Of a DNA stretch of 64,000 nt, positions 44,750-57,489 are shown piece after piece. Made by a program: the position numbers and the translations under genes. Each line of letters starts with the position of its first letter. The first letter of the stretch is position 1. The stretch is from Heterocephalus glaber. Its lineage: Eukaryota > Chordata > Mammalia > Rodentia > Bathyergidae. The DNA lies in NCBI RefSeq assembly GCF_000247695.1, contig NW_004624855.1, positions 1,798,355 through 1,862,354 on the forward strand, given 5' to 3'. The notes beneath the pieces are model-generated. The model was not told where the DNA came from. It was given only the letters and a program-made list of their open reading frames with translations, and did not search any database.

Positions 44750-47700
44750 GCACGCTGCAAAACATCTCTACATCTTCATCCTGAGATGTCTGTGGTGGTG
44801 GGTAGGGAGGAGTGTGCTAGAGTTAAAAACTACAGCAGCCACAAGACATGTAGAGCATGATAAGGTCAGAAATATATGTGTCTCAGTAGAATTCCAAGTT
44901 CAGATTCCTCTGCGTAGTGGCTCAAGTTTTGTTTACTTCTTTGCCTGCATTTAAATATCTTAGAAAATATATCTTGTAACGATGAAAAAAACCAGGAAAG
45001 ATTCTTCCAAGGCTCAAGTGGGAATATGCTATCAAGTTTTTAAAAATAGAATAGCTTTAAGAAGCAGCCAAATTATTATTTCTATAAACCAGCTTATTCA
45101 TTTTCATGAGTCCAAAAAGAGGAAACACCTAAACAACCGCCTCTCCTCAGTTTATTCCTAGTGAGTAGAATTTGTCCCACTCTTGTTTGATCCTATCCAG
45201 AGAAATTGAACCTGTGGTAGGAGTGAGCATATGGAAGCAAAATGGGCATTTGTCCAATAGGCAAGAGGAATAATCCCTGTGATGTAACAGTCCTGAAATC
45301 TTTATGCTAAGAGTATTGATGAAACCATGTCCAATATCATGGAATACTTTCAGCAATGATATTGTTTCTAAGGTATAGAAATAATCAAAGGGAAAGGAGG
45401 AAAAACTGCATGACCTCACTTTAACTGGAAGTCATTATGCTTACTTCCAGTTCCTGACCCTGTGTGCACCAAAGAGACCAAAAGCATTATGAGTATGAGT
45501 CAGGTTGACTTTGATTTCTGCATGTTTGCTCCACTTGATCACTTGCATTGTTTTCTATTCATGTAGAAAAATCATTTCACAATGCTAAAAAGTGGAAGGA
45601 ACTCTAGCTTGGCTACATAGTTATTTTGGCCACAGTATGAACAACACACCTTGTATACCATTTCACCAGGAAGCACAATTCAAGGCAAACATGCTCAGTA
45701 GGATGAGCCCGAGGAAGCACCCTGGGGATCTGAGAAAGGGGCAGTTGTCAGCATGCCAAATGTCCTCCTCACCAAAGTGGCATCCCTCCTGGTGGCTGTC
45801 AGGAGTGTAGTTATATTTTCCAGTATGACTTGATGTACTTTTACATTTTAATAGTAGTGTATCTTATTAAAATTATTTTATTGTATCACCCCACCATTAT
45901 TTTATTATATTGTCTGTTACCCAGCTGAGCCACCCTTTCTGTACTCCTTGTGTTTCCACTTCTGTTTCAGGGAGATTGATTTCCATGACTGATCATTTTC
46001 TTGGAGTTGTTTTAAACCATCCTTATGCACTTAGAATGTGCTGTTTTATCAGTGTGCATCATTCAGAGGATTCAGTGCATTTTTATTAATAAAAATGATT
46101 AAACCACTCCTATTCCTGTTTGAGCAATATTGTCCTTTGTAGATCTCTCCATTAGCAGACCTGCCTTGAATAGATGAGATGCACTTGCTTTCTCATTCTA
46201 ATCAGGCTCCTCTGTTATTTTGTCACCGTGACCCTCAGCAGGAGCACCTGCACACCTGTGCCAGAGATGTGGGTGTGTGCACATGTGCATCTGTGTTGGG
46301 GAGATGTGGCCCTGAGCCTCAGCCACCCTTACAGCAAGGCCAGCCTTCCTGGGGATGGTAATGAATGGAGCTAAGGGAGCTGTCTCCACTAAAGTGAGAT
46401 ATCCTTCTCCCAGACTAATGTTTTCTGCACCAGTTGGTAGATTTTTTTTCCCTAAGATCAACCCATCTGCCACTTTGTTTCCACAGTAACTTGGCAACTC
46501 TCTGTCTGGGCTGTTCTTTTTCATCTTGACCCCCGACATGGGAATGCTGCAATTTAGTGATACTCCTTTAAAGAACTGTCTGGTCACTTGGGCAGCTTGG
46601 TGCTGTTATTGCTCATGTCATGACAGTTTAGTGTTCTTGAATAGATGGTGACGGTATGATTGTAATTCCTTATGTGTCCACTCAATTGTCATGGACTAAA
46701 ACCCTTCACAGAAATAATGTATCCATTGTAGCTGTGGAGTCCATGGCAGATGCATTGTTATTTTACTTGTCCTTTATGATGTTTATTTTCTTTACTTTCA
46801 TTGCCAGTTACCCAGGAGCCTAAAAATAAAAGGACTTTTCTCTGGTTTACATCAATCCTAAGCCTCATGGGGCTTATGTTCTATTGGAATGGAAAATTGT
46901 TAAATAGCAAGCCTGTTTTGTTGCAGAAGTTTAAATCATGTGAGCTGTATGCATGTAGGAGAAGGAGCCCAGGTTTTGTTTGTTTTCCTTTATTTTTAAA
47001 TGAATGTCACCATTTCCATCGGACAAATTGAACTGCGCCTGCAATACAGGGATTTAAGCTTCATAGGCCAGTCTCTCCAAGTGATTGTTTTGTCTACTTT
47101 AAAAAGTCTCTGCAAAGGGCATTTATTTTCCTTTCTAGTAAACAATGTCACTGTTTATCAATATGTTAGAAATGTCTTATCAAATTTCAAGATAAACCAT
47201 CCTTTGTTATAGTTTGAGTGCATTACCCTAAGAGATCGCTTAGTTTCCTACAATACACAAAAAATCAGTAGTCCCTTTAAAAGTAGTCGTTTCCATATTG
47301 GCAGAGGACAATTACATCTGGTCTGGATTCTTTGATATGACAGACATTATTGCCTTTAGCTACACTCATTATGACCAACTCCCCCTCCTACAAAAATGGT
47401 CACAAGAGAAGGGGGTGTATCTTCAACTTACTTCCCATGGAGAGGACTCCTTCCAACCCATCTGGCTAGAACTACATAGGATTATGTGCTCTATCATTTG
47501 CCTTTAGAAAGATAAAACATTTAAGATCTTGACTTGGTAGAATTTTCTTTAAAGTTTTCAAAAATACAACTTCTGCTGTAATATCCTTGACTCTCTTGGG
47601 TCCCTCAATACTCAGGCTGGTTACTTATGCAAATAGCTGTGCTATGTAATTAGGGTAAAGCATTTTGGTTAAATTGCCTTTCTGCACTGAGAACTCTATC

Positions 47701-48435
47701 TTAGACCAACCTTTCTAAGTAAATTGAACCTGCTGGGTTTGAAAATTAGAATCTGAAGCACAAATGGGTACATTTCTTCAATCAGTGCTGACTTTTGCAT
47801 TGGGCTCACATTAACTTGAAACAGCAGTGTAAAGTGGAAATCTCAGACCCAGCCCTGGAACTCTAGAACATCTCAACACAGTGGCTTAGTCACTACAAAG
47901 TATAAACAAGTCCATCTCTAATGATTGTTGTCTTTTTAAGTGGAATTCTGCCACTTGAAATCAAAGAGTTTAAATTCCTTTCCTTTAAAACCTTCTTTAA
48001 AAACACAATTTCACAATAAAAGTTTTTATGTATGAAGAATATGCCCATCAATGATGCACCTGCCTTCAGAAATTTATTTCAGAAAGAATATGGAAGGTAG
48101 AGGATTAGAGGATTCATATCTGACAAGAGGATGAATTCAGAATCCCATAGGAACACCAAGCCTGCAAATGTGCCCTTTAAAGCCCACACAGGGCTGAACT
48201 GTGCAATGCTTTAAAATTTCTTAATTATTTTACATTTTAACTTGTGATAATTAACTTAAAAATATAAATTTGGAACTTCTTTTTTAAAAAAGTAAAAGTT
48301 CTTGGTACACTGGATGAACATTTTTATGTGAATGAAGTCAGCTACAGATGAAGTGGGGACTCTGCCTCTGAACAGTCGAGGTGTTTCAGTTCACCACCAT
48401 CCCACCAGTCCACCCACCCCACACCTCTGGGTCCC
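44750..48435. other. Intronic stretch with nothing recognised
   Basis: No gene or repeat that I can name over about 3.7 kb. Short open frames at 46170-46590 and 47298-47507 lack motifs. Confidence 0.45.
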
Positions 48436-48446
48436 AAAACCTTTGA

Positions 48447-48590
48447 GAGAGCCAGCCATCGTGGCACACTCCTGTAATCCTAGCCCAGGGGAGGCTAAGG
48501 CAGGAGGATCACCACAAGTTCGAGGCCAGTGTGAATACAAGGCCAGCCTGAACTACATAGTGAAACTGAGACCCTGTCTCAAAACAAAAC
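48447..48590 (+). repeat. B1-like SINE with internal partial duplication
   Basis: 'gccatcgtggcacactcctg', 'gaggctaaggcaggaggatc', 'agttcgaggccagtgtgaat', 'aaggccagcctgaactacat', then 'gaccctgtctcaaaacaaaa'. 'ggccag' text is repeated (48521 and 48541 areas), as in B1 copies with an internal duplication. Flanks near 48437-48449 and 48591-48602 are similar. Confidence 0.9.
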
Positions 48591-49009
48591 AAACTTTCAG
48601 AGGGCTACTTTTCTCTGTGAGCCTCTGCCATTCTTTTTTTCTCATAAACTGCTTGCTTTCCTTCTGCAAAGATGAACAAACAGCGACTATTGGGACTAAA
48701 TACTTTTGCTGAAGAACCACCGAAAAAAATCTGAAAGGCAGAGTTGCCCAGGAGCTGTTCTGAGCCAACACTCTATGTTATTCTTACTCAAAATAAAATG
48801 TCAACAAGGTTCTGTCATATTTTCATCAACTCATAACACCAAGAACCATCCTCCTTCAATTCTGAGATCTGGTCAGTTCTACATTGCCCTGGTGTTAAAT
48901 TTGAGGCCAAAAAGAAAAAGAAAAATAGCTAAATGGAATGTAGATAATTGGAAATGATGCAACTGAGAGGAACAAAAATGATTAAAATGATTAAAGCATT
49001 GCAAAATTG

Positions 49010-49395
49010 ATCTGTGAGGACAGGCTTGAGGAATTGGGCTTATTAAGTCTGAGAAAAAGAGAGCCCGAGGTGGATTTACTTGGTGTACTAATGTACATTA
49101 TGTGGGTGACACAGACCAATGTTCTCTTGCACTGCTGAGGACAGCGCAAATGGAAATGGTCTTATAATATAGCAGGGGACAATTTTTTATCATGGAAAAT
49201 AGGACCATAAGGACTGTCCCTCAGGAGAATCATATCCAGAGTAGAAAAGAGCACTTAGATCTATTCTCCTTGAGACTGGTTTTTAAAGGATAGACAGTCC
49301 ACAAGGCATTTTATATCCTGTCCTGTCTGAAGGCAGGGGTTTGTGGTAGATGACCTTCAAGGGCATTATATATTCCTTTGAGTCTATAGAATTAT
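49010..49395 (+). repeat. L3/CR1-type ancient LINE 3' end
   Basis: 'gaggaattgggcttattaag', 'tctgagaaaaagagag' and, at the end, 'gtggtagatgaccttcaagg' and 'gagtctatagaattatatg'. These match the CR1/L3 3' terminus, which typically ends with a 'gatgacctc..aaggtcc' stretch and an 'attctatgatt' motif. Confidence 0.75.
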
Positions 49396-49399
49396 ATGA

Positions 49400-50510
49400 A
49401 GGTCTTGAATCTAATTTTAGTGATTTCAAAAGCAAGTGCACATCAGCTCCTAGCCATAAGAAATAAACTGCAAGGACACACATTTTGTGCTATTAAATTA
49501 ACACCTGGGATCTCAGATATTCATGCAATCATTTCTTTTGTAGCCTATGATTGCAAACTAACAGTTATTACGCAGCTGTGGCATTTTTTAAAACAGTACA
49601 GCTTTTATGCCTAACATGTACAATACTTCTATTAGTGAAGTGTTTCCATGGATACATTTGATCTGAAACTTCACTACCAAAAATAAGAATAGAGAAGGCA
49701 TTCCCATGTGTCAGAAAAGGTAGGTCATTCATTTTGTCTACTATTATGTTTTGAGCACTTATTATAAATCAGGACCTGTGTCTTGTACCAAGTGTTAAAA
49801 AATGAACAAGTCAAGAAGCTTACATGGGGGTCGAGGAAGTGATTCAGACACTATGGAAACCTAGGTTGGATGACCTTTTTTGGCAGCCATATCACATTTA
49901 CCTAAAAATAATTAAAATTGTAATAGATTAAAATTGCTCTTTGCAATGAGTATCATTTGGCTCTGGCTGTGTGGAAGGAGATTCCCAGCAAGACCTTTCA
50001 GGCGGCCCTTCCCTGCACCGCCCTTATCTTTGTGCTTGTCTCACTTCCCCGTGACCCTGCTCAGTCCATTGATTCCCACACAGTGCTTGGTATGGAGCAG
50101 TTATTCAATAAGCATTTATTGAATTCATTAATTAGGGAACATGTAGCTTCTCATACACAGGGCCTATCAGAGCTCCTAACTTGCAACTCTGTATAACACT
50201 GTGGGTGAATGAAGGACCCACTCTGTTTTTCTGTATCTGTACACCCTAAATTCTGTGACCCACTTCTGCCTGGATCCCTGCCCTTTTCAGTGACTCTCAG
50301 GACTGAAAGTCTCTAAAATGATTCCCTCTAGCTCTTTCTGGAAGCTAGAGTTTCCCCTCACTCTCATTAAATTTCTTATTGTTAGCTTTGGCCTATTCTT
50401 TCTTGCAACCCTTTGGGATCTTTCTTCAAGTCTCTTATTTATTAAATATCTTATAGTTTTTTGACCTCTTAATATGAAAACATACATCTCCCATTGGTGC
50501 ACCTATGTCA
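49400..50510. other. Intronic stretch with nothing recognised
   Basis: No gene or clear repeat. 49720-49800 resembles an old 'gagcactta..ccagg' type interspersed repeat that I cannot name. Confidence 0.45.
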
Positions 50511-50519
50511 TTGTTATGG

Positions 50520-50624
50520 TTTTTTGGGGGGGGGTTTGTTTTGTTTTTTCGGTACCAGGGATCGAACTCGGAACCTTGCGCTTGTGAAGCAGGCGGCAGA
50601 ACCACTGAGCTAAATCCCCAGCCC
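50520..50624 (-). repeat. ID-type SINE with complex tail (G8 run and T-rich block)
   Basis: ttttttgggggggg, 'tttgttttgttttttcggta', then ccagggatcgaactcggaac and accactgagctaaatcccca. Flanks tgttatgg at 50512-50519 and 50625-50632 are identical. Confidence 0.95.
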
Positions 50625-51089
50625 TGTTATGGGTTTAAAGCTCTATAAATACCTTTCTTCATGATAGAAGAATAGACATAAAATAATAACAGCCCAACCA
50701 AGGTTGAAAATCCAGGTCAGGGATAAAGCAAGAGTTTACCACACAGATAAAGCAAGTGACCACACAGGCCCCATGATACTGTAATTAGGCCAAGAACATC
50801 TGGCCAAGGGAGAAAGGGAGCTTGGCCTCTTATGTCAATATCATTATCAGAATTCCTAGCAGTGGATTCAGAAAGAATTCTTACATTTGACATTGTATGG
50901 TGGTCACCCATGGTGCAGTAAATGATGTTTACAACCTTTAAACAAAAACAACAAGTGCAGACTGGACTGTCTTGGATGGTGACCTTCACAGAAATGCAGT
51001 GGCTCTCAGAGCAGACCCCAGTCAGAGCACTGCCTGAAAAACCAGCTCTGGCACCCAAGAAGCCCCAACTCCAGCCCTGTCTGCTAACC

Positions 51090-51200
51090 TCCATTAGCTT
51101 CTGCTACATGGGGATAATTAAAATTCTCTGCCTCCTGGGGTCATTGTGGTGATTAAATGAGTTAAAGCATGTAAAAGGCTTCATACAGTGATGGCAGAGG
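51090..51200 (+). repeat. MIR SINE, 3' part
   Basis: 'tacatggggataattaaaat', 'gtcattgtggtgattaaatg', 'agttaaagcatgtaaaaggc' follow the MIR 3' half closely. Confidence 0.85.
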
Positions 51201-51547
51201 TCAAGGTAAAAATGATACTTAGAATGAACTAGATAGTCTCCATAAAAAACATAGTAATAGCAAAGAATAAGTTTAGACTTTTTGGCTATTTGTTTATAAC
51301 TTGTTCAAGAAAGATAAAAATCTCCAGAATGACACCCACAAATTCATCAATGCATTGTAGTAAAAAAGCAGTCTATGTGCTCTCCCATTCTGCCCCTCAC
51401 TTAGCCAGTCCAGTATCACAGATTTTCCTGGATCCCATTTCTTTTCTCTACCTGAAGATCAATTTTCATTTAAAGTTCACAATTGCTGTTTGCCTTGGCC
51501 CAAAAGACACATTCTGAAAATCACTGAATCCTTCAACACCCATAGAC

Positions 51548-51583
51548 TTTGAATTTATGGAGAAGTTTGAATTTATTGAGAAG
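51548..51583. repeat. Tandem duplication of 18 bp
   Basis: tttgaatttatggagaag followed directly by tttgaatttattgagaag (one mismatch). Confidence 0.95.
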
Positions 51584-51639
51584 TTTCTGTATCTGACATG
51601 GGACTTAAGATTTGCTATAAATTAACTCAATCTGTACCA

Positions 51640-51790
51640 CAAACTCATAATGTACTACTGTTCTCCGAAAATAAAAAGGGAGAAAGTAATATTTAAAGCA
51701 ATTAAGTAGCATCCCCATTGTCACATACCTACAAAGCAGTGCAGTTAGATTTTGAATCCAGGTCCCTCTCCTGAGCCTCTTCTCATAAGT
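51640..51790 (-). repeat. MIR SINE
   Basis: 'gcaattaagtagcatcccca', 'ttgtcacatacctacaaagc', 'gattttgaatccaggtccct' read as reverse MIR. Confidence 0.75.
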
Positions 51791-52289
51791 ATTGCAAACC
51801 CTGCTTTCTTACCTGTTCACCACCGGGCATAGATCTGGGCCAGTCCCTTCACCAACACTTCTCTATTTCATTCATACCCGTCATACCTACTATGTCATGA
51901 CCTTTCTATGAATGCAAAAATATCTGTAGTGTTGGTGTTCCCAAATCCCCTATTTTTCCCTTCCCTGTTTATTACTGGCCTCATCTTTCAGGGTACTCTT
52001 GCCACTTCTACCCTACTTATCAATGCATATAAATAACAGGCTAGATTGCCCCATATTTTTAAGTCGGGGAAGAATTCTAGAGTCAGCAGATGTTGCTTTG
52101 AAGGAGGAGAGACAGGAAAGCAAGCATCACAAGGTACTGAAGAACTTTGCTTACTTCCTAAGTTTGCTCTGAAGTGGTCCTTTACCATCAGTTATGTTGA
52201 CTTGCAGAAATTGTTCTTTTGTTGTTGTTGGTTTTCTGCACACTTTAAAGTTGTTTGTGAGCTTAGAGAACATATTGTTATTGATTTGT

Positions 52290-52440
52290 TTGACAGTTAC
52301 TTAATCTCTTTGTCTCAGTGTCCTCAACTATGAAATGGGAATGCCATAGTGCCTCTGTCAAGGGGTAAAGGAGTCAGTAAGTTGACATATGAGAAACACT
52401 TGAACAGTTTATTGCACAAAATGAACACTATTAGCAATCC
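52290..52440 (+). repeat. MIR SINE
   Basis: 'acagttacttaatctctttg', 'tctcagtgtcctcaactatg', 'aaatgggaatgcca' match the MIR core. Confidence 0.8.
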
Positions 52441-52449
52441 ACTGAATAA

Positions 52450-53780
52450 CATCACCGCTAAGGCTAAGTGTGAGCTCAGGCTTGAATTCCAAGCCCAAGA
52501 CTGAGTTATACCTACAGCAGAATGAAAAATTATTAGAGGATTTTGGAAGAAAAGAATGACATAACCAATATGATAAACATGAATATAAATTTTTTAAAGT
52601 TTAATATTCTGTTTATTCATTGACATATTATAATGATTTGCAGTCTGAATAAAAATCTCCATGATGAGCATAGTTTTATCAGATATGTATAAACACACGA
52701 GAAATTGCTTAACAATAAGTTATCTTTTTCCCCTTTTGTGAATTTAACCAGCCTAATGAGAGCTTTATAAATAAGTAATGAAAAGAGTTATTCTCAATGC
52801 TTATAATATGAATCCTCCTACTATGGAAAATTAGACCCATCTATTGAAAAACAAATATCCCCTTATGGAAGCAAAGGTTTCTTCTATCATGCCACTTAAT
52901 CAGATTTAGAACCATAATTACCATCATGTAATTTGAACTAAATATATTAAAGTATTTCTTTTAAATGAAAATAATTGGAAAACATCAGGAACAAGCATTT
53001 ATATTTGGGACATCTTTGGAGAGTTAACCTTCGCAAAGGTTGGTGCAATTACAGCTACTTATCATTGCTGCTGTTTTCCCTCCCACCTTGGCAACAGGGA
53101 AAGCAAAATCCTAGCCTCATATTGTTTGCATCTGATGTGAATTCTGTCGACTAGAAAGGGATAATTGAGTTAGCCTTCTAAATTGTTAGAGAAAGACAAG
53201 AACAGCGGCAGCTGAAAATACTCTGTGGTTCAAAGTACTCAATCTGTCAAGGGGAAATGTTTATGCAAAAAAAAAATATATATATATATATATCACCACT
53301 GCAGACATGTGCAGACTTGAGAACCATGGTCTGGATGATTCTTCTTTGAAATACAAAATGTCAATGCAGAGTAATGTGCATGTTATCTCTCCTAATTTAT
53401 TCTCACTTCAAAACTGAAGCTCAGGATTTTTTTTTTTCTTTGAAGGATGCCCTTTGCCAAAGGGCCTGTTCAGAAAGAGTAATTTTTTATGGGAGTTGAA
53501 TAAGTATGTCCTTCCTGCTTCGTGAGGCTGGACTCAATCCTCAGTTTGTCCTTCTCTGGAAAGTTGTCATAAGGAGGTACAGACATCTTTAACTCTTGGA
53601 CAAAGTATTCTATCCCTCTTTACCTGATACAGATGGGAAGTGTTGGAGAACTGAAAAGTGTCCATTCTTCAGACCACCAATCAGCAATTCCCCCTCACTT
53701 CTGTATGTGGGCTGGCCCTTAGACAGGTTGTATGAGTTATGCCCTGGAATACAAGACATGCAAAGCAAGTTTGTTAGGGG
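52450..53780. other. AT-rich intronic stretch
   Basis: Only a (TA)n at 53276-53293 is notable. No gene or named repeat. Confidence 0.5.
53276..53293. repeat. A run followed by (TA)n
   Basis: A run, then nine TA/AT units. Confidence 0.95.
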
Positions 53781-53781
53781 G

Positions 53782-54242
53782 TGTCTAGTTTCCAGGCCGC
53801 CATAAAAAATGCCACAAGCTAAAATGAAACAACAGAAATGCACTGTCTCACAATTCTGATGAGATAGCTTCTAGCTGTCCACTTGCTATGTGTTCTTCTC
53901 TTCTTTGGAAATCAAGGTGCCAACAAGGTTATGCTTTCTCTGAAACCCATCTGAGGGAATCCTTCCTTCCCTCTTCCACCTCGGGTGGTCTGCAGGATGG
54001 ACACTTGCTAGCCATTTTGGCATTCTGTGCCTCTATCCTTACATGGCTGTCTTCACCCTGCATCTCCCTTTCCTCTTCTTATAAGGATGCCTACCATATT
54101 GAGGTAGACCCACCTTACTCCAGAATGATCTTATCTTAACTAATTACATATACAGTGACACTATTTTTAAATGAGATCACATTCTGAGATATGGGAGTTA
54201 AGACTTCATATCTGGGTGAAGAATGCAACTCAATCCATAACC
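53782..54242 (-). mobile_element. Solo MLT1-like MaLR LTR, antisense
   Basis: Starts tgtctagtttccaggccgcc, contains 'ctcacaattctgatgagata', 'cctcttcttataaggatgcc', 'taactaattacatatacagt', 'atgagatcacattctgagat' and 'gggagttaagacttcatatc', ends 'caatccataacc'. The order is that of a reversed MLT1-type LTR. No intact target duplication seen. Confidence 0.8.
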
Positions 54243-55180
54243 CTTGGGCAACTAGATCTAGTCAGCCAACCTGTCTATGCATGCAAAGTCATTCTGCTGA
54301 TTTTTAGCATGTCCCAGAAAAATGCAATAAGATTTCATGTTCTGATCAAACCTTGAACACTAAGAGCATTTCAGCTCCTTAATTACATTTATTCTTTCAA
54401 CAAATATTTGGTAGTTCTGTGTGCCAAGCAGTGTGACCAGTGTTGAGAAGTCCTTGCCTTCATGGCATTGACAATCCAGATGGGAAAGCTGGGATTAAAT
54501 TATTCCTTGTGTGCGTGCTGAGAAAGGGAAAGCTCAGGGTGTCATGAGGACATGCGATAAGGGCTATAACCATCTCTTCAGAAAGTTATAAAAGGTCTCC
54601 TTGCTATATAGTATAGCTTCAACTGGGAACTGAAGAAAGTGTTGGGGATAGCCCCACCAACAAATCTTAGGAATGATGATATAAAAGAAGATGGCCATAC
54701 TCCTCAAAAATAAATACTACTTATGTTATCAAGATGGAAACTGCTTTGTCTTTCTCAGAGGACATTCGCCACAGGTGATTTGGGACTTCCTGTTGTTCTG
54801 TGGTGGAATAAACACAGATTATCTCAGTTTGTAGCTTGGCTCTCCTTCAGGTGTGCCCTTCCTCCCCCCATTGTGGTTAAAGATGGCACTTATCTTTGAG
54901 CCTACATGAAGAAAGAGAAAAGGTGAACACAGGCATTTCTTTGCAAGGCATAACTGAGAAATTGCATGCTTCAGTTTTGATTACATCCCAGTCACTGATG
55001 TGATTGCATGGGGTACTGAACTACACAGAATTCTGGGAAACGTAGTCCATGGCCCAGCAGCCACGTGCCCAGTTAACACTTCTAATATGTTGAAGAGGAG
55101 GAGAATACATATGAAGAGGACAGGTAGAAACCATTACATGCTGTCTGACATAGCCACCAAAGATTCCTTCCCTAGGAATG
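54243..55180. other. Intronic stretch; old repeat traces
   Basis: 55000-55115 ('tgggaaacgtagtccatggc', 'cagcagccacgtgcccagtt') looks like a degraded mammalian repeat that I cannot name. Nothing gene-like. Confidence 0.45.
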
Positions 55181-55184
55181 TGCT

Positions 55185-55475
55185 ATGAAATGGCCACTGG
55201 CCATGTGGAGCCATTGAACAATGAAAACGTGTCCAGTCCAAATCAAAATGTATTGTAAATTGAAAATGCAGCCCAGACGTCAAAGACTTAGTGTCAAAGA
55301 GAATATAAAATATGAATAATTTTGATGTTTGGTATATGATGAAATTTTTATTTTATGATGGCAAATAAAATATATTAGCAAAATTAGGTTTACCAGTTTT
55401 CTGCTTTTCTCATAAGAATATTGGGAAGTGTGATGTTACATATGTGACTCCCATTTTATTTCTACTGTAAAATAA
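55185..55475. mobile_element. Non-autonomous hAT-type MER element
   Basis: 'atggccactggccatgtgga', 'aatgtattgtaaattgaaaa', 'cgtcaaagacttagtgtcaa', 'ataaaatatattagcaaaat', 'catatgtgactcccatttta', 'tttctactgta'. Same family group as 12530-12735 ('gtggctactgagcacttgaaatg' type), longer version. The exact subfamily name is not certain. Confidence 0.8.
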
Positions 55476-55619
55476 TATGCCAGAATTTCACAGTGTAGCA
55501 AGAGAGAGAGAAATAAACAACAGACCTCAAAGTGGGGCAAGGTGGGAAAAAAGTCCAGATCAAGGAAGGATGGAGACGAATCCTAGAGAATCTTGATATT
55601 GAGCTGAAAGCCTAGGATT

Positions 55620-55746
55620 TTACACTTTTCACTTCAGGCAGATGTCCTTTCAATGTGTCCCTGCCATCTTATACACATCACTGAACCCCTCCAGCCAACT
55701 TCCTCACCTGTAAAACAGTAACGAGTGGTTGATTACAGATCATTCA
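55620..55746 (+). repeat. MIR-like SINE fragment
   Basis: 'ccatcttatacacatcactg', 'aacttcctcacctgtaaaac' and 'agtaacgagtggttgattac' resemble the MIR middle. Weak. Confidence 0.5.
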
Positions 55747-55748
55747 TA

Positions 55749-56303
55749 AAAGGCGTGATCAAAACACATGAGGAATGTTTACATTTTTAAAAATGTATTA
55801 CAGTAAAGGACACATTACCATTAATACCCCTCAAAATGCTCCCCCTCACTTCAAACACAGATATCCTGTAGTTTTGCCACTTTCTGAAGGAGTTCTGAAA
55901 GTCTTCTTTTGTGTCTTTACAAGTTATGATAAAAAATATGGTGGATGCTCCTGCTAAATGCTATCCAATGGAAAGGCAGGCTCATAAAACATTACAGCAT
56001 ATCCTCATCTACCTTATTTATCAGATCTGGCACCATGCAACTTCTGGATCTTTCCCAAAGTCATCATAATCATCAATGGTAGATATTTTGAATCAATTCA
56101 GTTCAGCACATCAAGGCCGCCATGATGGCACAACTAAAGTCACAAAACAGAACTTCCGGAACTGATTCAGAAAATAGCAAGAACCATGAAATAACTGTAT
56201 TCAAAGTGAGGGAGAGTATTTTGAGGGAGATTAATGGCAGTATGTCTCTTACTGTAATAAGTTTTAAATCTAAACCTTCACTATATTTTTCAATCATACT
56301 TCA
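55749..56303 (+). mobile_element. Mariner-type DNA transposon, internally deleted, with ~165-bp inverted repeats
   Basis: The left arm (55749-55930) and the reverse complement of the right arm (56135-56303) align along nearly their whole length. Shared words include 'attacagta', 'ccattaat' and 'ccctcaaaat'. TA lies immediately outside both ends (55747-55748, 56304-56305), the tc1/mariner target site. Between the arms, 56010-56060 retains a transposase tail reading LSDLAPCNFWIFPK, the mariner SPDLAPCDFWLF motif. Most of the transposase, including the catalytic core, is missing, so it could only have moved with a partner's enzyme. Confidence 0.88.
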
Positions 56304-56305
56304 TA

Positions 56306-57489
56306 TATAATCAATAATGTCTGTAAAGCTCTAACATAGTGTAAGGTCATAAAACTGTTCAATTTACTGACTAAATTAACCAGTGAAAACATAAGAAACT
56401 TTAGTTCAATCTAGTCCCTCCCTGTACAAATGGATTTCAACTAGATAGTTTGAAAGTAAAAAACAAAACAAAAAAATCATTGATCATTAACTCCATAGAA
56501 ATAGTTTCTTGAATGAAGAATTTAACACAAGGTATCAAACCCTCCCCAAGTATTCAGTCCCTTGTCACAGAGGCATGAAAAGGACCAGTCAGGCTTCCTT
56601 GGTGACATGGACATCTGGTAACATGGTGGTGAAATTCTTCCTTGGGGAGACTTTGAAGTAGTCAAATATACTGATCTGACCTGCCTGGATTGCAAGTGTT
56701 GGGCAGAAGCAGTATGAGTTGACAAGATGTCCCAGAGTCCTAAGACAATGCTTTTATTACAACTATACTTTGATGCATCTTCTTCATAACCTGAGATTTT
56801 CATTTTTTCCTTCTTTTTTTCCAAGCTGCCAAATGGTTATGAAAGTTAGAAATATTCTATTAAATCTGGTATAAAACTAAGTATAGGCTGCAATCTTTAA
56901 GCACCCATTAAATCATAGCTGCTGTCAAAAATTATTTCTCAATCTCTGTCTCTGTGGTGGGGGAAAGCATTTGTTGAATGTTGTGGGTGGACCCTTTAAC
57001 ATGCTCAAAACAGTTGATGTATGGCTCTGCCTATCTTGTCTTTGCCGATTTAGCCCTATGTATTGCCTGCAGGCTGTCACTTCTTTAGTCACTTACAGAT
57101 GGCATGTTGAAGGAATGCTAATTGAGGGACTTCACTGTTAGCTTCTAACTAATCATTCTGACAGGAAATGTCTCCCCTGCAAAGAAAGAGGAGGAACCCA
57201 ATCACTTTTGGTGCTGTGGGCTAGCATACATCATTCTTTTTCACCCCAAGATGTGTCATGCAGAATAAGTGCAAAGAAGGGAGTTGTTAGCTCTGCCTCC
57301 TTATTAACCCTTTCTGTATCTCCTCTATATAAACTGGCTCCTTCTTAGTCAGTATCAGATATGCAGATTACTCTGTCATGACTCCATCTTTATTCCTTCC
57401 ATTAGTCTATCAGTTCATCAGTTAAATAAATACTAGCTGAGTACCTTATTTTAGGAGAAGCAACATAGTGAGAGGATGAAGAACTTCCC
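56306..57489. other. Intronic stretch with nothing recognised
   Basis: No gene or named repeat. The antisense open frame at 56522-56824 shows no domain. Confidence 0.5.
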
